Made by a program: the position numbers and the translations under genes | Notes under the pieces: model-generated | What the model saw: only the letters and a program-made list of their open reading frames with translations | Databases searched by the model: none | What the model was told of the DNA's origin: nothing | NCBI RefSeq assembly: GCF_958350005.1 | Contig: NZ_CATWFF010000035.1 | Span: 1 to 14,127 of the forward strand | Reading direction: 5' to 3' | Origin: an uncultured Megasphaera sp. | GTDB lineage: Bacteria; Bacillota; Negativicutes; Veillonellales; Megasphaeraceae | DNA length: 14,127 nucleotides | In this document: in pieces, positions 1 to 6,307 of the stretch | How the letters are laid out: each line of letters opens with the position of its first letter | Position numbering within the stretch: position 1 is the stretch's first letter

Positions 1-98
1 AAAGTATTTTTTTCAATGTCCAAACTCCCTTATCCAAACTCCAATGTCCAATTTTCACTTATAATATCATATATGAAATAGACAGGCAAGGACATCCC
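1..98. other. Non-coding left edge with short phased repeats
   Basis: I see no gene here. The stretch is AT-rich. It contains TCCAAACTCC twice (19-28 and 33-42) and CAATGTCCA twice (14-22 and 42-50), so the motifs recur on a 14-base step at 19, 33 and 47. A TATAAT lies at 60-65 on the plus strand, but nothing resembling a -35 box sits about 17 bases upstream of it. No hairpin with a U-tract follows the minus-strand gene that ends at 99, so its terminator, if any, lies outside the window. Confidence 0.5.
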
Positions 99-488
99 TT
101 ATTTTTCCAGTGTTTTTATAAAGCCGTTATCTTTCAGCCATTCTGTATCATGATCAGCCAGAGCCTGACGCACTTCATGAAGGCTCTGGTTTTCCATATC
201 GATAATTTCCCTGGTTTCTGTGACGTACATGGTTTCGTCTAAAATATAGTTGTTCAACTCATCATAGTCTAGGGCATCTTTCAGTTCCAGGCGAAGGTCT
301 TCTGATTCCTGCAGCTTTTCCAGCAGCTTCTGCCAGTACTGGTACTCTTCTTCGGTCATGACAAAGGAACCATATTCGTCTGTATCCAGCTGATCCTGAG
401 CACAGACTACCATCTTGGCGTATTCAGCGCCAGTAAGGCGATCAAATACAGACAGCTGTCGTTCTTCTCCATTGACGTATACGCGCAT
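99..488 (-). CDS. Hypothetical acidic protein, 129 aa
   Basis: I do not recognise this family. The ATG at 488 is chosen because AGGAGGTG lies just upstream with good spacing (AGGAGGTG-CGCT-ATG). The frame stays open up to 590, but that extension would run through the rpmA terminator and has no comparable ribosome binding site. The product starts MRVYVNGEERQ, is rich in Asp and Glu, and is predicted to be largely helical, with a Glu/Gln/Leu-rich central stretch at about residues 45-70. There is no signal peptide, membrane segment or obvious metal motif, so it is probably cytosolic. It follows rplU-prp-rpmA on the same strand but sits behind a terminator, so it depends on read-through or on a promoter in the short gap that I cannot see clearly. 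The coding call is good; the function is unknown. Confidence 0.72.
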   Translation of the reverse strand: MRVYVNGEERQLSVFDRLTGAEYAKMVVCAQDQLDTDEYGSFVMTEEEYQYWQKLLEKLQESEDLRLELKDALDYDELNNYILDETMYVTETREIIDMENQSLHEVRQALADHDTEWLKDNGFIKTLEK

Positions 489-530
489 AGCGCACCTCCT
501 GTATGTGTCCTGCAATAGTGAGGACATATG

Positions 531-559
531 AAAAAATCCTGCAGATTTCTCCGCAGGAT
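531..559 (-). terminator. Intrinsic terminator after rpmA
   Basis: On the minus strand ATCCTGC (559-553) pairs with GCAGGAT (542-536) over a 10-base loop, and the stem runs into a T-tract (TTTTTT, 536-531). It lies 14 bases past the rpmA stop, the expected place for the end of the rplU-prp-rpmA transcript. It also argues against the longer N-terminal reading of the next gene. Confidence 0.8.
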
Positions 560-573
560 CTATGCTACTTTGT

Positions 574-864
574 TTATGCTTCTGCTTCAACCGGGTAAAC
601 GCTTACTTTACGGTTAAATTTACCAGCCCGTTCAAACGCTACTTTCCCAGCAGCCGTAGCGAACAACGTGTCATCTTTACCGATGCCGACGTTTACGCCC
701 GGATGGAAATGCGTGCCGCGCTGGCGAACGATGATGTTGCCGGCTTTAACGACGACGCCGTCGTGGCATTTAACGCCAAGGCGTTTCGATTCACTGTCAC
801 GGCCGTTACGCGTGGAGCCAGTCCCTTTTTTATGAGCAAAGAGCTGTAAGTTAAAATTAAACAT
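574..864 (-). CDS. rpmA: 50S ribosomal protein L27 (Prp-processed form)
   Basis: Ribosomal protein bL27 of the large subunit, whose N-terminus reaches toward the peptidyl transferase centre. The 96-residue product has the family core HKKGTGSTRNGRDS near its start, followed by GNIIVRQRGT and the G(V)NVGIGKDDTLFA block. Before the core it carries the Firmicute-type leader MFNFNLQLFA. By analogy with Staphylococcus aureus L27 this is cut by Prp after the Phe, exposing AHKKG. The ATG at 864 is preferred because AGGAGG sits 8 bases upstream; an in-frame GTG at 873 overlaps that ribosome binding site and is unlikely. The gene overlaps the end of prp by 8 bases, which suggests translational coupling of protease and substrate. 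It is terminated at 531-559. Confidence 0.97.
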   Translation of the reverse strand: MFNFNLQLFAHKKGTGSTRNGRDSESKRLGVKCHDGVVVKAGNIIVRQRGTHFHPGVNVGIGKDDTLFATAAGKVAFERAGKFNRKVSVYPVEAEA

Positions 865-1192
865 TCCGTTCACCTCCTGATGTCAAGGTATGGAGTACCA
901 TATACTCTCTGTATTGCGCTGCAATCTGATCTAATCCTAATTTCATCGTCTGCAGAATGACCGTCTGTTCCGCACCGCTGTTTCGTATGTGTACAGATAA
1001 AAATCCTTCATCCATTTCATACGACACATCCTGAGGAACATAGTGAAGAAGACCGAGCAGAGCGGTCTGTGCCAGTGCAGACACAGCTGCACAGACGATG
1101 TCACTGCCTTCTTCAGCATAACCGGCATGCCCTTCCATGGTAAAGCCACAGGGCTGCCCCTTCAGGTCACACTGCCAGTTAACGGTAATCAT
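857..1192 (-). CDS. prp: Ribosomal-processing cysteine protease Prp
   Basis: Cysteine protease that removes the short N-terminal extension of ribosomal protein L27, a step found in Firmicutes and some relatives. The 111-residue product matches the family in length and in its catalytic pair: His22 in GHAGYAEEGSD and Cys34 in DIVCAAVSAL, the same spacing known for S. aureus Prp. The ATG at 1192 shares its A with the rplU stop (TAATG), so translation is probably coupled to L21, with GAAGG just upstream. The 3' end overlaps rpmA by 8 bases. The order rplU-prp-rpmA and the MFNFNLQLFA leader on the neighbouring L27 both support the assignment. Older annotations call this family YsxB or DUF464. Confidence 0.95.
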   Translation of the reverse strand: MITVNWQCDLKGQPCGFTMEGHAGYAEEGSDIVCAAVSALAQTALLGLLHYVPQDVSYEMDEGFLSVHIRNSGAEQTVILQTMKLGLDQIAAQYREYMVLHTLTSGGERNV

Positions 1193-1503
1193 TAGCCTTC
1201 GATTTTTTCAATCGTTACTTTCGTAAACGGCTGACGATGACCCTGACGGCGACGGTAGTTGGATTTGGCTTTGTATTTGAAAATACGGATTTTCTTTGCT
1301 TTGCCCTGTTCCACTACTTTAGCTGTAACTTTGGCACCGTCCACAACGGGAGTACCGAATTTAGCGTCAGCATCGCTGACAACAGCCAGTACCTGGTCAA
1401 ATACTACTTCGGAATCTACATCGGCAGTCAGTTTTTCAACAAAAATATTGTCGCCTTCCTGAACGCGATACTGTTTTCCGCCGGTTTTAATAATTGCGTA
1501 CAT
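1192..1503 (-). CDS. rplU: 50S ribosomal protein L21
   Basis: Ribosomal protein bL21 of the 50S subunit, which binds 23S rRNA. The 103-residue product has the family's usual length. It begins MYAIIKTGGKQYRVQEGD and ends with the basic YKAKSNYRRRQGHRQPFT block typical of L21. The ATG at 1503 has AGGAGGTG upstream; an in-frame GTG at 1512 lies inside that ribosome binding site and is rejected as the start. It is the first gene of the rplU-prp-rpmA operon, driven by a strong promoter at 1610-1638 through a leader of about 100 bases that probably carries the L21 autoregulatory element. Its stop overlaps the prp start by one base. Confidence 0.98.
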   Translation of the reverse strand: MYAIIKTGGKQYRVQEGDNIFVEKLTADVDSEVVFDQVLAVVSDADAKFGTPVVDGAKVTAKVVEQGKAKKIRIFKYKAKSNYRRRQGHRQPFTKVTIEKIEG

Positions 1504-1512
1504 GAGTGACAC

Positions 1513-1603
1513 CTCCTCATCAATATACTCGCTGAATACGGCGTCCCTTGCGGGAACTTGCAGGCCTCTCCATGCGGCTTATCCTAGCCACTTATGCTAC
1601 GAC
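1513..1603 (-). ncRNA. Probable L21 leader (r-protein leader RNA)
   Basis: This is the 5' untranslated region of rplU, from about the predicted transcription start to the Shine-Dalgarno. It contains a UCCC-GCAA-GGGA hairpin with a GNRA tetraloop (1544-1555), enclosed by GGC/GCC pairing, and a GGCU...AGCC hairpin nearer the 5' end. A structured leader ahead of rplU is the known position of the L21 leader of Firmicutes, thought to bind L21 for feedback control. I recognise it by position, length and hairpins. I cannot align it to the Rfam model here. Confidence 0.5.
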
Positions 1604-1609
1604 CCTTAT

Positions 1610-1638
1610 ATATTACCAGATAGAGATTCTCTTGTCAA
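1610..1638 (-). promoter_or_regulatory. Sigma-A promoter of rplU-prp-rpmA
   Basis: On the minus strand a perfect -35 TTGACA (1638-1633) is followed after exactly 17 bases by the -10 TAATAT (1615-1610), giving a predicted start near 1603. The -35 box lies 6 bases past the amidase stop codon. The spacer contains a small inverted repeat, AGAGA-A-TCTCT. Confidence 0.9.
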
Positions 1639-1644
1639 TCTTTT

Positions 1645-2808
1645 TTACTGGCCATTGTGGTCGAAATAATCAGCCAGGCCTTTGACGATGCTTTCAGCAA
1701 AATTCTGCTGCTGCTGTTCCGAGTTCAGTGCCTGTTCTTCTGTGGGATTGGAAATAAAGCCCAGTTCCAGCAGGACAGCAGGCATATTGGTGTGCAGGAG
1801 AACGTAGAAGTTGGCTGTCCGCGTACCGCGGTCGGAGAAATTCGTAGCGGCCATGTTCTGAGCATGGAGATATTTTGCCAGACTGTAGTCATACGGGGTT
1901 TTGCTGTTATAGTAGGCTGTAACGCCTCCGGCATCGGCACTGGAGAACGAGTCAATGTGAATGCTGACGAAGGCATCGGCCTGCGCGGCATTGGCAATAT
2001 TGCAGCGGGCCTGCAGTTCTTCTACGGCACCGTCATAGGGTGCGTATACATCGACATCGGTCGTACGGGTCATGACGACTTTTGCGCCGGCATCATTCAG
2101 CAGTTCAGCTACTTTCTGACCAATGGCCAGGGTAATGTTTTTTTCCTGCGAGAACGAACCAATAGCACCTGTATCACTGCCGCCATGGCCAGGATCAATG
2201 GCGATTACTTTTCCCTTAAGGCCCTGAGTCAGGCTGTAGGATTTACTGTTGCCGTACGAAGGAACGTCGACAGCCGGTTTGGACGTATTCGTCTTGGCTG
2301 TACTGCCCTTCTTGCCGGCATTATTAATACCAATAGCGGCATCATTCCAGTGACTCCACTGTTTTACTTTCCCTGATTTGTCATTCAGGTCAATGACGAC
2401 GCGCATGCCCTTTTTATTCTTATCCGTTCCCGGCAGGGTAAACACTTTGATATCCTTTTTCGTGACCGCCTGGGGAACCTTGAAATTGACATCTGTTCCT
2501 GACGAACGCTGCGTCAGGGTAATGCGGGACACGACGTTGTGATTGGCATCATACCGCTTGTCCACATTTTTGGCAATTTTCGTATGCGGCAAGGTGACAC
2601 TGATGTATTCACCTGATTCATCCAGAAACAGGCGCGGCGTCGTCCTGTCTGTCACTTCCAGTACAGTGCGCACAAAGGGCGTATTCGCATCGTTGCGGGT
2701 AGCCGTACGAACGCTGGTAATTTCCGCTTTCGGTGCTGCCTGTACCATCGTCATAGGGATAACGGCCAGGAGCAGCAGCAACGGAAGCATACATAGTTTT
2801 TTCAACAC
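1645..2808 (-). CDS. Secreted N-acetylmuramoyl-L-alanine amidase (AMIN + Amidase_3)
   Basis: Zinc amidase that cuts the bond between N-acetylmuramic acid and the stem peptide L-Ala, used in cell separation and wall turnover. The 387 residues show a signal peptide (about 1-25, MLKKL then a Leu-rich core, cleavage near VQA-A), an AMIN-type beta-rich domain (about 28-150) that in this family binds peptidoglycan, a low-complexity linker (about 160-195), and a C-terminal Amidase_3 domain (about 199-383). Zinc ligands fit His208 (DPGHGG), Glu222 (QEKN) and His284 (SIHID), with catalytic Glu348 in LLELGFISN. The start is GTG at 2808 with AAAGGAG 9 bases upstream. It is probably transcribed from the TGGTATAAT promoter at 2841-2849 inside the upstream repeat. 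No terminator separates it from the rplU promoter. AmiC-like or CwlD-like naming cannot be settled from sequence alone. Confidence 0.93.
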   Translation of the reverse strand: MLKKLCMLPLLLLLAVIPMTMVQAAPKAEITSVRTATRNDANTPFVRTVLEVTDRTTPRLFLDESGEYISVTLPHTKIAKNVDKRYDANHNVVSRITLTQRSSGTDVNFKVPQAVTKKDIKVFTLPGTDKNKKGMRVVIDLNDKSGKVKQWSHWNDAAIGINNAGKKGSTAKTNTSKPAVDVPSYGNSKSYSLTQGLKGKVIAIDPGHGGSDTGAIGSFSQEKNITLAIGQKVAELLNDAGAKVVMTRTTDVDVYAPYDGAVEELQARCNIANAAQADAFVSIHIDSFSSADAGGVTAYYNSKTPYDYSLAKYLHAQNMAATNFSDRGTRTANFYVLLHTNMPAVLLELGFISNPTEEQALNSEQQQQNFAESIVKGLADYFDHNGQ

Positions 2809-2840
2809 GCAAATCTTCTCCTTTATCCTGATTTCATGTC

Positions 2841-2849
2841 ATTATACCA
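2841..2849 (-). promoter_or_regulatory. Extended -10 promoter of the amidase gene
   Basis: The minus strand reads TGGTATAAT (2849-2841), a perfect TATAAT with the TGn extension, giving a predicted start near 2834 and a leader of about 26 bases. No good -35 box is present (GTGCGA at 17-base spacing), as is common for extended -10 promoters. The motif lies at the downstream end of the last 112-bp repeat unit. The equivalent site of the other copy is TGGTATAAG (2961-2953). Confidence 0.6.
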
Positions 2850-3044
2850 CAATACCGTCGACTTCGCACCCTTTCTAAGGGTATCTCCCAAAATGCATAA
2901 GCGATTCGCTCCGTTTTGTGCGTCTCTGCGCTCCTTCAAAACGGCCTCTCTGCTTATACCACAATCCCGTTCATTTCGCACCCTTTCTAAGGGTATCTCC
3001 CAAATTGCATAAGCGATTCGCTCCGTTTTGCGCGTCTCTGTGCT
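2842..3044 (-). repeat. Tandem 112-bp repeat, about 1.8 copies
   Basis: Two near-identical 91-base blocks (2842-2932 and 2954-3044) lie exactly 112 bases apart. The 21 bases between them complete one unit. Each block holds a perfect hairpin, ACCCTT-AGA-AAGGGT on the minus strand (2868-2882 and 2980-2994), a short palindrome AGCGA-A-TCGCT, and TGTGGTATAA at its end. The full unit also holds CCGTTTTG (2944-2937) facing CAAAACGG (2918-2911). The array fills the gap between the DUF3006 gene and the amidase gene; its upstream end reaches the DUF3006 stop codon. A minus-strand open frame crosses it, but 112 is not a multiple of 3, so the two copies are read in different frames and I do not regard it as coding. 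There is no transposase and no U-tract terminator. Confidence 0.9.
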
Positions 3045-3261
3045 AGGCCTGTCCCAGGTCCCGGCGCAGGGCGGCAATTTCCTGACGCAGCCGCTCTTCT
3101 TCTTCTTTGTTGCGCCTGATTGTAATGGTAAAGGCCATGCCCTCTTCGGCTCCGTCAGGAAGCAATTCCAGAGGAAACTGCAGTTCATGTTCATCATCAT
3201 TTAAAATGATATACGCCGTCTGTTCCGTAATTCTGTCAATCGATCCGATGAGTTCTTTCAT
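3043..3261 (-). CDS. DUF3006 family protein, 72 aa
   Basis: Small protein of the DUF3006 type, whose biochemical role is not known. It starts MKELIGSIDRITEQTAYIIL, the typical I-DRIE-x-AV-type opening of the family, followed by a short beta-rich part with LPLELLP-like features (LQFPLELLPDGAEEG). It ends in a charged helix (about residues 50-72, KEEEERLRQEI) that could form a coiled coil. The ATG at 3261 has AAGGAGA upstream and lies 3 bases after the stop of the metallo-beta-lactamase gene, so the two are surely co-transcribed. DUF3006 genes are often found next to ComEC-like metallo-beta-lactamase genes, which supports both calls. The 112-bp repeat reaches into its stop codon, so the final residues could have been altered by the repeat's arrival. 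Confidence 0.8.
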   Translation of the reverse strand: MKELIGSIDRITEQTAYIILNDDEHELQFPLELLPDGAEEGMAFTITIRRNKEEEERLRQEIAALRRDLGQA

Positions 3262-3264
3262 AGC

Positions 3265-4215
3265 CTATCTCTCCTTGGAAATCTGATAGGATTTCCCATC
3301 ACTGAGAATAGAGATGACGCCGTCCTGGTCCGTTCGGTACACGTTAACATGATTCTTTTTCAATGTGTCCAGCGTCGGCTTATGCGGGAACTTATACTGA
3401 TTGTTGACGCCGCAGGAAATGGTTCCTTCTTTCGGACTTACAGCCTGAACAAAGGCCGGTGAAGACGACGTCTTGCTGCCGTGATGGCCTACTTTAAGGA
3501 CATCGGCATGAAGAGTCTTCTTGTCATACAGTTTCAGCATCTGATCTTCCGCTTCTTTCTGTGCATCTCCCGTAAACAGAATGCTGAAGTCGCCGTAAGT
3601 CATTTTGCAGACAATGGAGTTGTTATTCGTCAGGCCGCTTTCTGACAGGCCCTGGGTGTTTTTCTTCGTAAAGGGCTCACCCGGCGACAGTACCTGGAAT
3701 GCAATATCGCCGGCAAAGGTAAAGGAATCGCCCCGTTTCAGCACCGTATAGGGAATCTTCTTGTTTTTAATATTTTTCAGGTAATTCTTGTACATTGCCG
3801 TATTGGCAGCCTGGCCGTTATCGTAAATCTGCTTAATTGGAAAGGCTTTAAACAAGGCTGCCATGCCGCCCATGTGATCGCCGTGAGGGTGGCTGATCAT
3901 AACGGCATCCAGTGTTTTGACGTGGTGCTCTTTCAGCTGTTTTACCAGTTCATCGCGATGATCTACATCGCCTGTATCGATGAGCATATTCTGTCCTTTA
4001 TACTGAATCAGCGTCGCATCGGCCTGCCCTACGTTAAGCATGTACACGTGCAGAGCGGCGTCAGAATCGGCTACGGTGGCGGCAACAGCGCCCTTTTGCC
4101 CGCTGTCAGTCTGACTGGCCTGCTGTTGGCTGCATCCAGAAAGAAAGGCCATGAAGGCCAGGCAAAGAGCGACTGCAACAGCCACAGTTGATTGTTTCCA
4201 CTTATGCCAGTTCAT
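3265..4215 (-). CDS. Lipoprotein metallo-beta-lactamase fold hydrolase, ComEC C-terminal type
   Basis: Membrane-anchored exported hydrolase resembling the soluble metallo-beta-lactamase domain of the competence protein ComEC; the substrate is unknown, and a nuclease or phosphodiesterase is plausible. From the ATG at 4215 (316 residues) there is a basic start, a hydrophobic stretch and a lipobox LSGC, with lipidation expected on Cys28. Next come LNVGQADATLI (the ComEC-like N(V)GQGD element, with Ala-Asp here), IDTGD, the metal motif HPHGDH (109-114), LFTGD with Asp217, and GHHGS (244-248), followed by a C-terminal PHKPT. The start is chosen because GGAG lies 9 bases upstream; the frame is also open to a TTG at 4230, but that overlaps the ribosome binding site. 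It overlaps the end of nnr by 14 bases and is followed at 3 bases by the DUF3006 gene. It lacks the membrane channel of true ComEC. Confidence 0.9.
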   Translation of the reverse strand: MNWHKWKQSTVAVAVALCLAFMAFLSGCSQQQASQTDSGQKGAVAATVADSDAALHVYMLNVGQADATLIQYKGQNMLIDTGDVDHRDELVKQLKEHHVKTLDAVMISHPHGDHMGGMAALFKAFPIKQIYDNGQAANTAMYKNYLKNIKNKKIPYTVLKRGDSFTFAGDIAFQVLSPGEPFTKKNTQGLSESGLTNNNSIVCKMTYGDFSILFTGDAQKEAEDQMLKLYDKKTLHADVLKVGHHGSKTSSSPAFVQAVSPKEGTISCGVNNQYKFPHKPTLDTLKKNHVNVYRTDQDGVISILSDGKSYQISKER

Positions 4216-5866
4216 GTTCGTCATCTCCAATCATCGGTTTCTGCAGCACCAGGTTAGCCCGCTGTCCTTCCAGATGCTGAATGACCTTCGGCACTTCATC
4301 GGCCACTTCCATGGGCGTAAAGCCGTACGGGCCGTAACTGCGGCTGCAGGCGTCTCCGGCAGCACCGTGCAGGTATACGGCTGCACAGGCAGCGCTGCAC
4401 AGATCGGGGCGCCCTTCTCTGGCTGCGATGGCCGCAATCATGCCGGTCAGGACATCGCCCATACCGCCGCAGGCCATGCCGGCATTACCGGTAGGATTGA
4501 CATAGGCATTGCCTGTCCTGGCCGATACGATAATGGTCGGTGCTCCTTTGAGAACCAGATTGACCTGCCACTGCCGGACAAATTCTTTGGCCGCTGCCAG
4601 CCGGTCTTCCTGAATCCGCTTCAGCGTCCAGCCGCTGAGACGACTGAATTCGGCGTCATGAGGCGTAAAGACAAGACGTCCGCCATGGGCTGCGGCGAAA
4701 TCCCGTTCTCCGGCCAGCAGATTCAGAGCGTCTGCATCGACGACGACAGGGCATGACGTCCCGGCGATCATCTGTTTGACAAAGTCTTTCGTTTCTTCCT
4801 GCCGGCCCAGGCCCGGCCCAATGGCCAGGACGGTCCAGTTTCTGCTTTCTGCCAGAAGTTCCTGGGCATCGTGGCCGGTAAAGAAGGTCTGACCTACGCC
4901 TTTGACCATAATTTCCGGCTGTCTGCCAATGCAGTACGGCGCAGCCTGAGACGGTACCCGCAGGAACACCTTTCCGCCGCCGCTGCGGACCGCGCCGTGG
5001 GCACTCATGAGGGCAGCGCCGGCCATGTCGCTGCATCCGGCAGCAATGGCGATGACGCCATGCGTTCCTTTATGGCTGTCCGGACTTCTGGGCGTAAGCA
5101 GCTCGGCAATATCCGATTCCTGCAGCATATACGCCGCATCTTCTTCAGGCTGCACCAGCAGCGGCAGAGGCATGCCGATAGCATCGAGTTCGACGTGGCC
5201 CGCACAGGTCCGTCCCGGATACAGGACCAGGCCCCGCTTGAGGGCGCCAAAGGTAACGGTCATATCGGCAAAAAGAGGGCCGTTTTCATCTTCTCCTTCG
5301 CCGCTGACCGCACCGGTATCGGCATTGACGCCTGTAGGCATATCGACGGAAATCACCTGGAGCGTACCGGTTGCGGCCATTTCGTTGACCAGGGAAACGA
5401 CTTCTGAATAGGGTGCCCGCAGACTGCCGTGAAAGCCGGTTCCCAGCATGGCATCGACAGCAATCTGGCAGGAAGCCAGGCGGCGGCGCAGCAGCGCCCA
5501 GGCCTGGTCTGACGGCACGAACCGGGTAATCCGGCACGTGTCTCCATCAGCCAGGGCCTTCAGGGTCTGCAAGTGGGCCTGGCTTTCTGCGCTGTATCCG
5601 TCAGGATCGCCTAACACGTATACGTACACCCGTGCGCCGGCTCCCAGAATATGGCGGGCAATGACAAAGCCGTCGCCGCCGTTGTTCCCTTTCCCGCACA
5701 GAATGATTACATCCTTACCTTCCCAGCCGCCAATATACTGACTGCTCCGTTCAGCAACAGCATGGCCGGCATTTTCCATCAGCACTGCCGGCGCAATGGC
5801 GTATATGCCGTGCATGGCAGTCTGATCCATCTGCCGCATCTGGGCAGCTGTGTTTAATTTCTGCAT
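4202..5866 (-). CDS. nnr: Bifunctional NAD(P)H-hydrate repair enzyme Nnr
   Basis: Cytosolic repair enzyme that interconverts R and S forms of damaged NAD(P)HX (N-terminal epimerase) and dehydrates S-NAD(P)HX with ATP or ADP (C-terminal domain). The 554-residue length fits the fused YjeF form. The N-terminal domain (about 1-235) has GKGNNGGDGFV (58-68) and the catalytic region VDAMLGTG with Asp138. The C-terminal domain (about 250-545) has HKGTHG, GPGLG (350-354), DADALN, VLKGAP (438-443) and NPTGNAGMACGGMGDVLTG, with Asp471 the likely catalytic base. The family's usual TPHPGE reads TPHDAE here (401-406). The ATG at 5866 has GGAG 8 bases upstream. It lies 30 bases after acpS, a pairing seen in many bacteria, and overlaps the downstream lipoprotein gene by 14 bases. 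Confidence 0.96.
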   Translation of the reverse strand: MQKLNTAAQMRQMDQTAMHGIYAIAPAVLMENAGHAVAERSSQYIGGWEGKDVIILCGKGNNGGDGFVIARHILGAGARVYVYVLGDPDGYSAESQAHLQTLKALADGDTCRITRFVPSDQAWALLRRRLASCQIAVDAMLGTGFHGSLRAPYSEVVSLVNEMAATGTLQVISVDMPTGVNADTGAVSGEGEDENGPLFADMTVTFGALKRGLVLYPGRTCAGHVELDAIGMPLPLLVQPEEDAAYMLQESDIAELLTPRSPDSHKGTHGVIAIAAGCSDMAGAALMSAHGAVRSGGGKVFLRVPSQAAPYCIGRQPEIMVKGVGQTFFTGHDAQELLAESRNWTVLAIGPGLGRQEETKDFVKQMIAGTSCPVVVDADALNLLAGERDFAAAHGGRLVFTPHDAEFSRLSGWTLKRIQEDRLAAAKEFVRQWQVNLVLKGAPTIIVSARTGNAYVNPTGNAGMACGGMGDVLTGMIAAIAAREGRPDLCSAACAAVYLHGAAGDACSRSYGPYGFTPMEVADEVPKVIQHLEGQRANLVLQKPMIGDDEHELA

Positions 5867-5896
5867 ACTGCAAACTCCTTTCGTATCTCTCGTTTC

Positions 5897-6253
5897 TTAC
5901 AGAATCACCTGAGCAATGGCATAGTCCCCGTCATGGCTGATCGACAGGGACGGTATCTGACCGGAAGCTACGGCCTGTGCATAGTATCCCCGCAGCTGCA
6001 GGACCGGTGCACCCAGCGACGTATGGGTTACTTCAATGTCTGTCCATTTTCCCTGGCGAAATCCCGTACCCAGGGCCTTGACGAAGGCCTCTTTGGCAGC
6101 AAATATTCCGGCCAGCGAAGCATGCTGCGCCTTCTGCCGACCCTGGCAGTATGCCAGTTCCTGCTCCGTAAAAAAGCGGAGCAGCGACCGCTCATGCCGC
6201 CGGACCATGTCTTCTATGCGGCTGATCTGTACAATATCGATTCCACATGTCAT
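5897..6253 (-). CDS. acpS: Holo-[acyl-carrier-protein] synthase
   Basis: Transfers 4'-phosphopantetheine from CoA to the serine of apo-ACP, making it active for fatty acid synthesis. The 118-residue product has the usual length and the two family signatures: GIDIVQISRIE, with Mg ligand Asp6, and FAAKEAFVKALGTG, with Lys54 and Mg ligand Glu55. The ATG at 6253 is chosen because it starts MTCGIDIV and has AGGAG 10 bases upstream; the frame is open further to 6373 but that would read through a hairpin and the previous gene. The ribosome binding site lies directly behind a terminator-like hairpin (6269-6307), which is unusual and may make expression depend on read-through. It is followed by nnr. 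Confidence 0.97.
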   Translation of the reverse strand: MTCGIDIVQISRIEDMVRRHERSLLRFFTEQELAYCQGRQKAQHASLAGIFAAKEAFVKALGTGFRQGKWTDIEVTHTSLGAPVLQLRGYYAQAVASGQIPSLSISHDGDYAIAQVIL

Positions 6254-6268
6254 GATAAAAATTCTCCT

Positions 6269-6307
6269 AAAAAATGCCGCAATCCCTGTTATCCAGGAAC
6301 TGCGGCA
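6269..6307 (-). terminator. Intrinsic terminator or attenuator between orf99 and acpS
   Basis: On the minus strand TGCCGCA (6307-6301) pairs with TGCGGCA (6281-6275), enclosing a second stem CCTG/CAGG with a GATAA loop, and is followed by TTTTTT (6274-6269). This is a full intrinsic terminator shape. The T-tract is followed at once by AGGAG, the acpS ribosome binding site, so no room remains for a promoter between them. It may act as a partial terminator or a regulated attenuator for the acpS-nnr part of the operon. Confidence 0.8.

Noticed and set aside
489..590. N-terminal extension of the 129-aa gene to 590
   Set aside because: It would run through the rpmA terminator, while the internal ATG at 488 has a strong AGGAGGTG site.
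2868..2994. Hairpins ACCCTT-AGA-AAGGGT as terminators of the DUF3006 transcript
   Set aside because: Neither copy is followed by a T-tract on the minus strand or, convincingly, on the plus strand.
2823..3200. 125-codon minus-strand frame across the 112-bp repeat
   Set aside because: It overlaps the DUF3006 gene in another frame and consists largely of the repeat read in two different frames; the open frame looks accidental.
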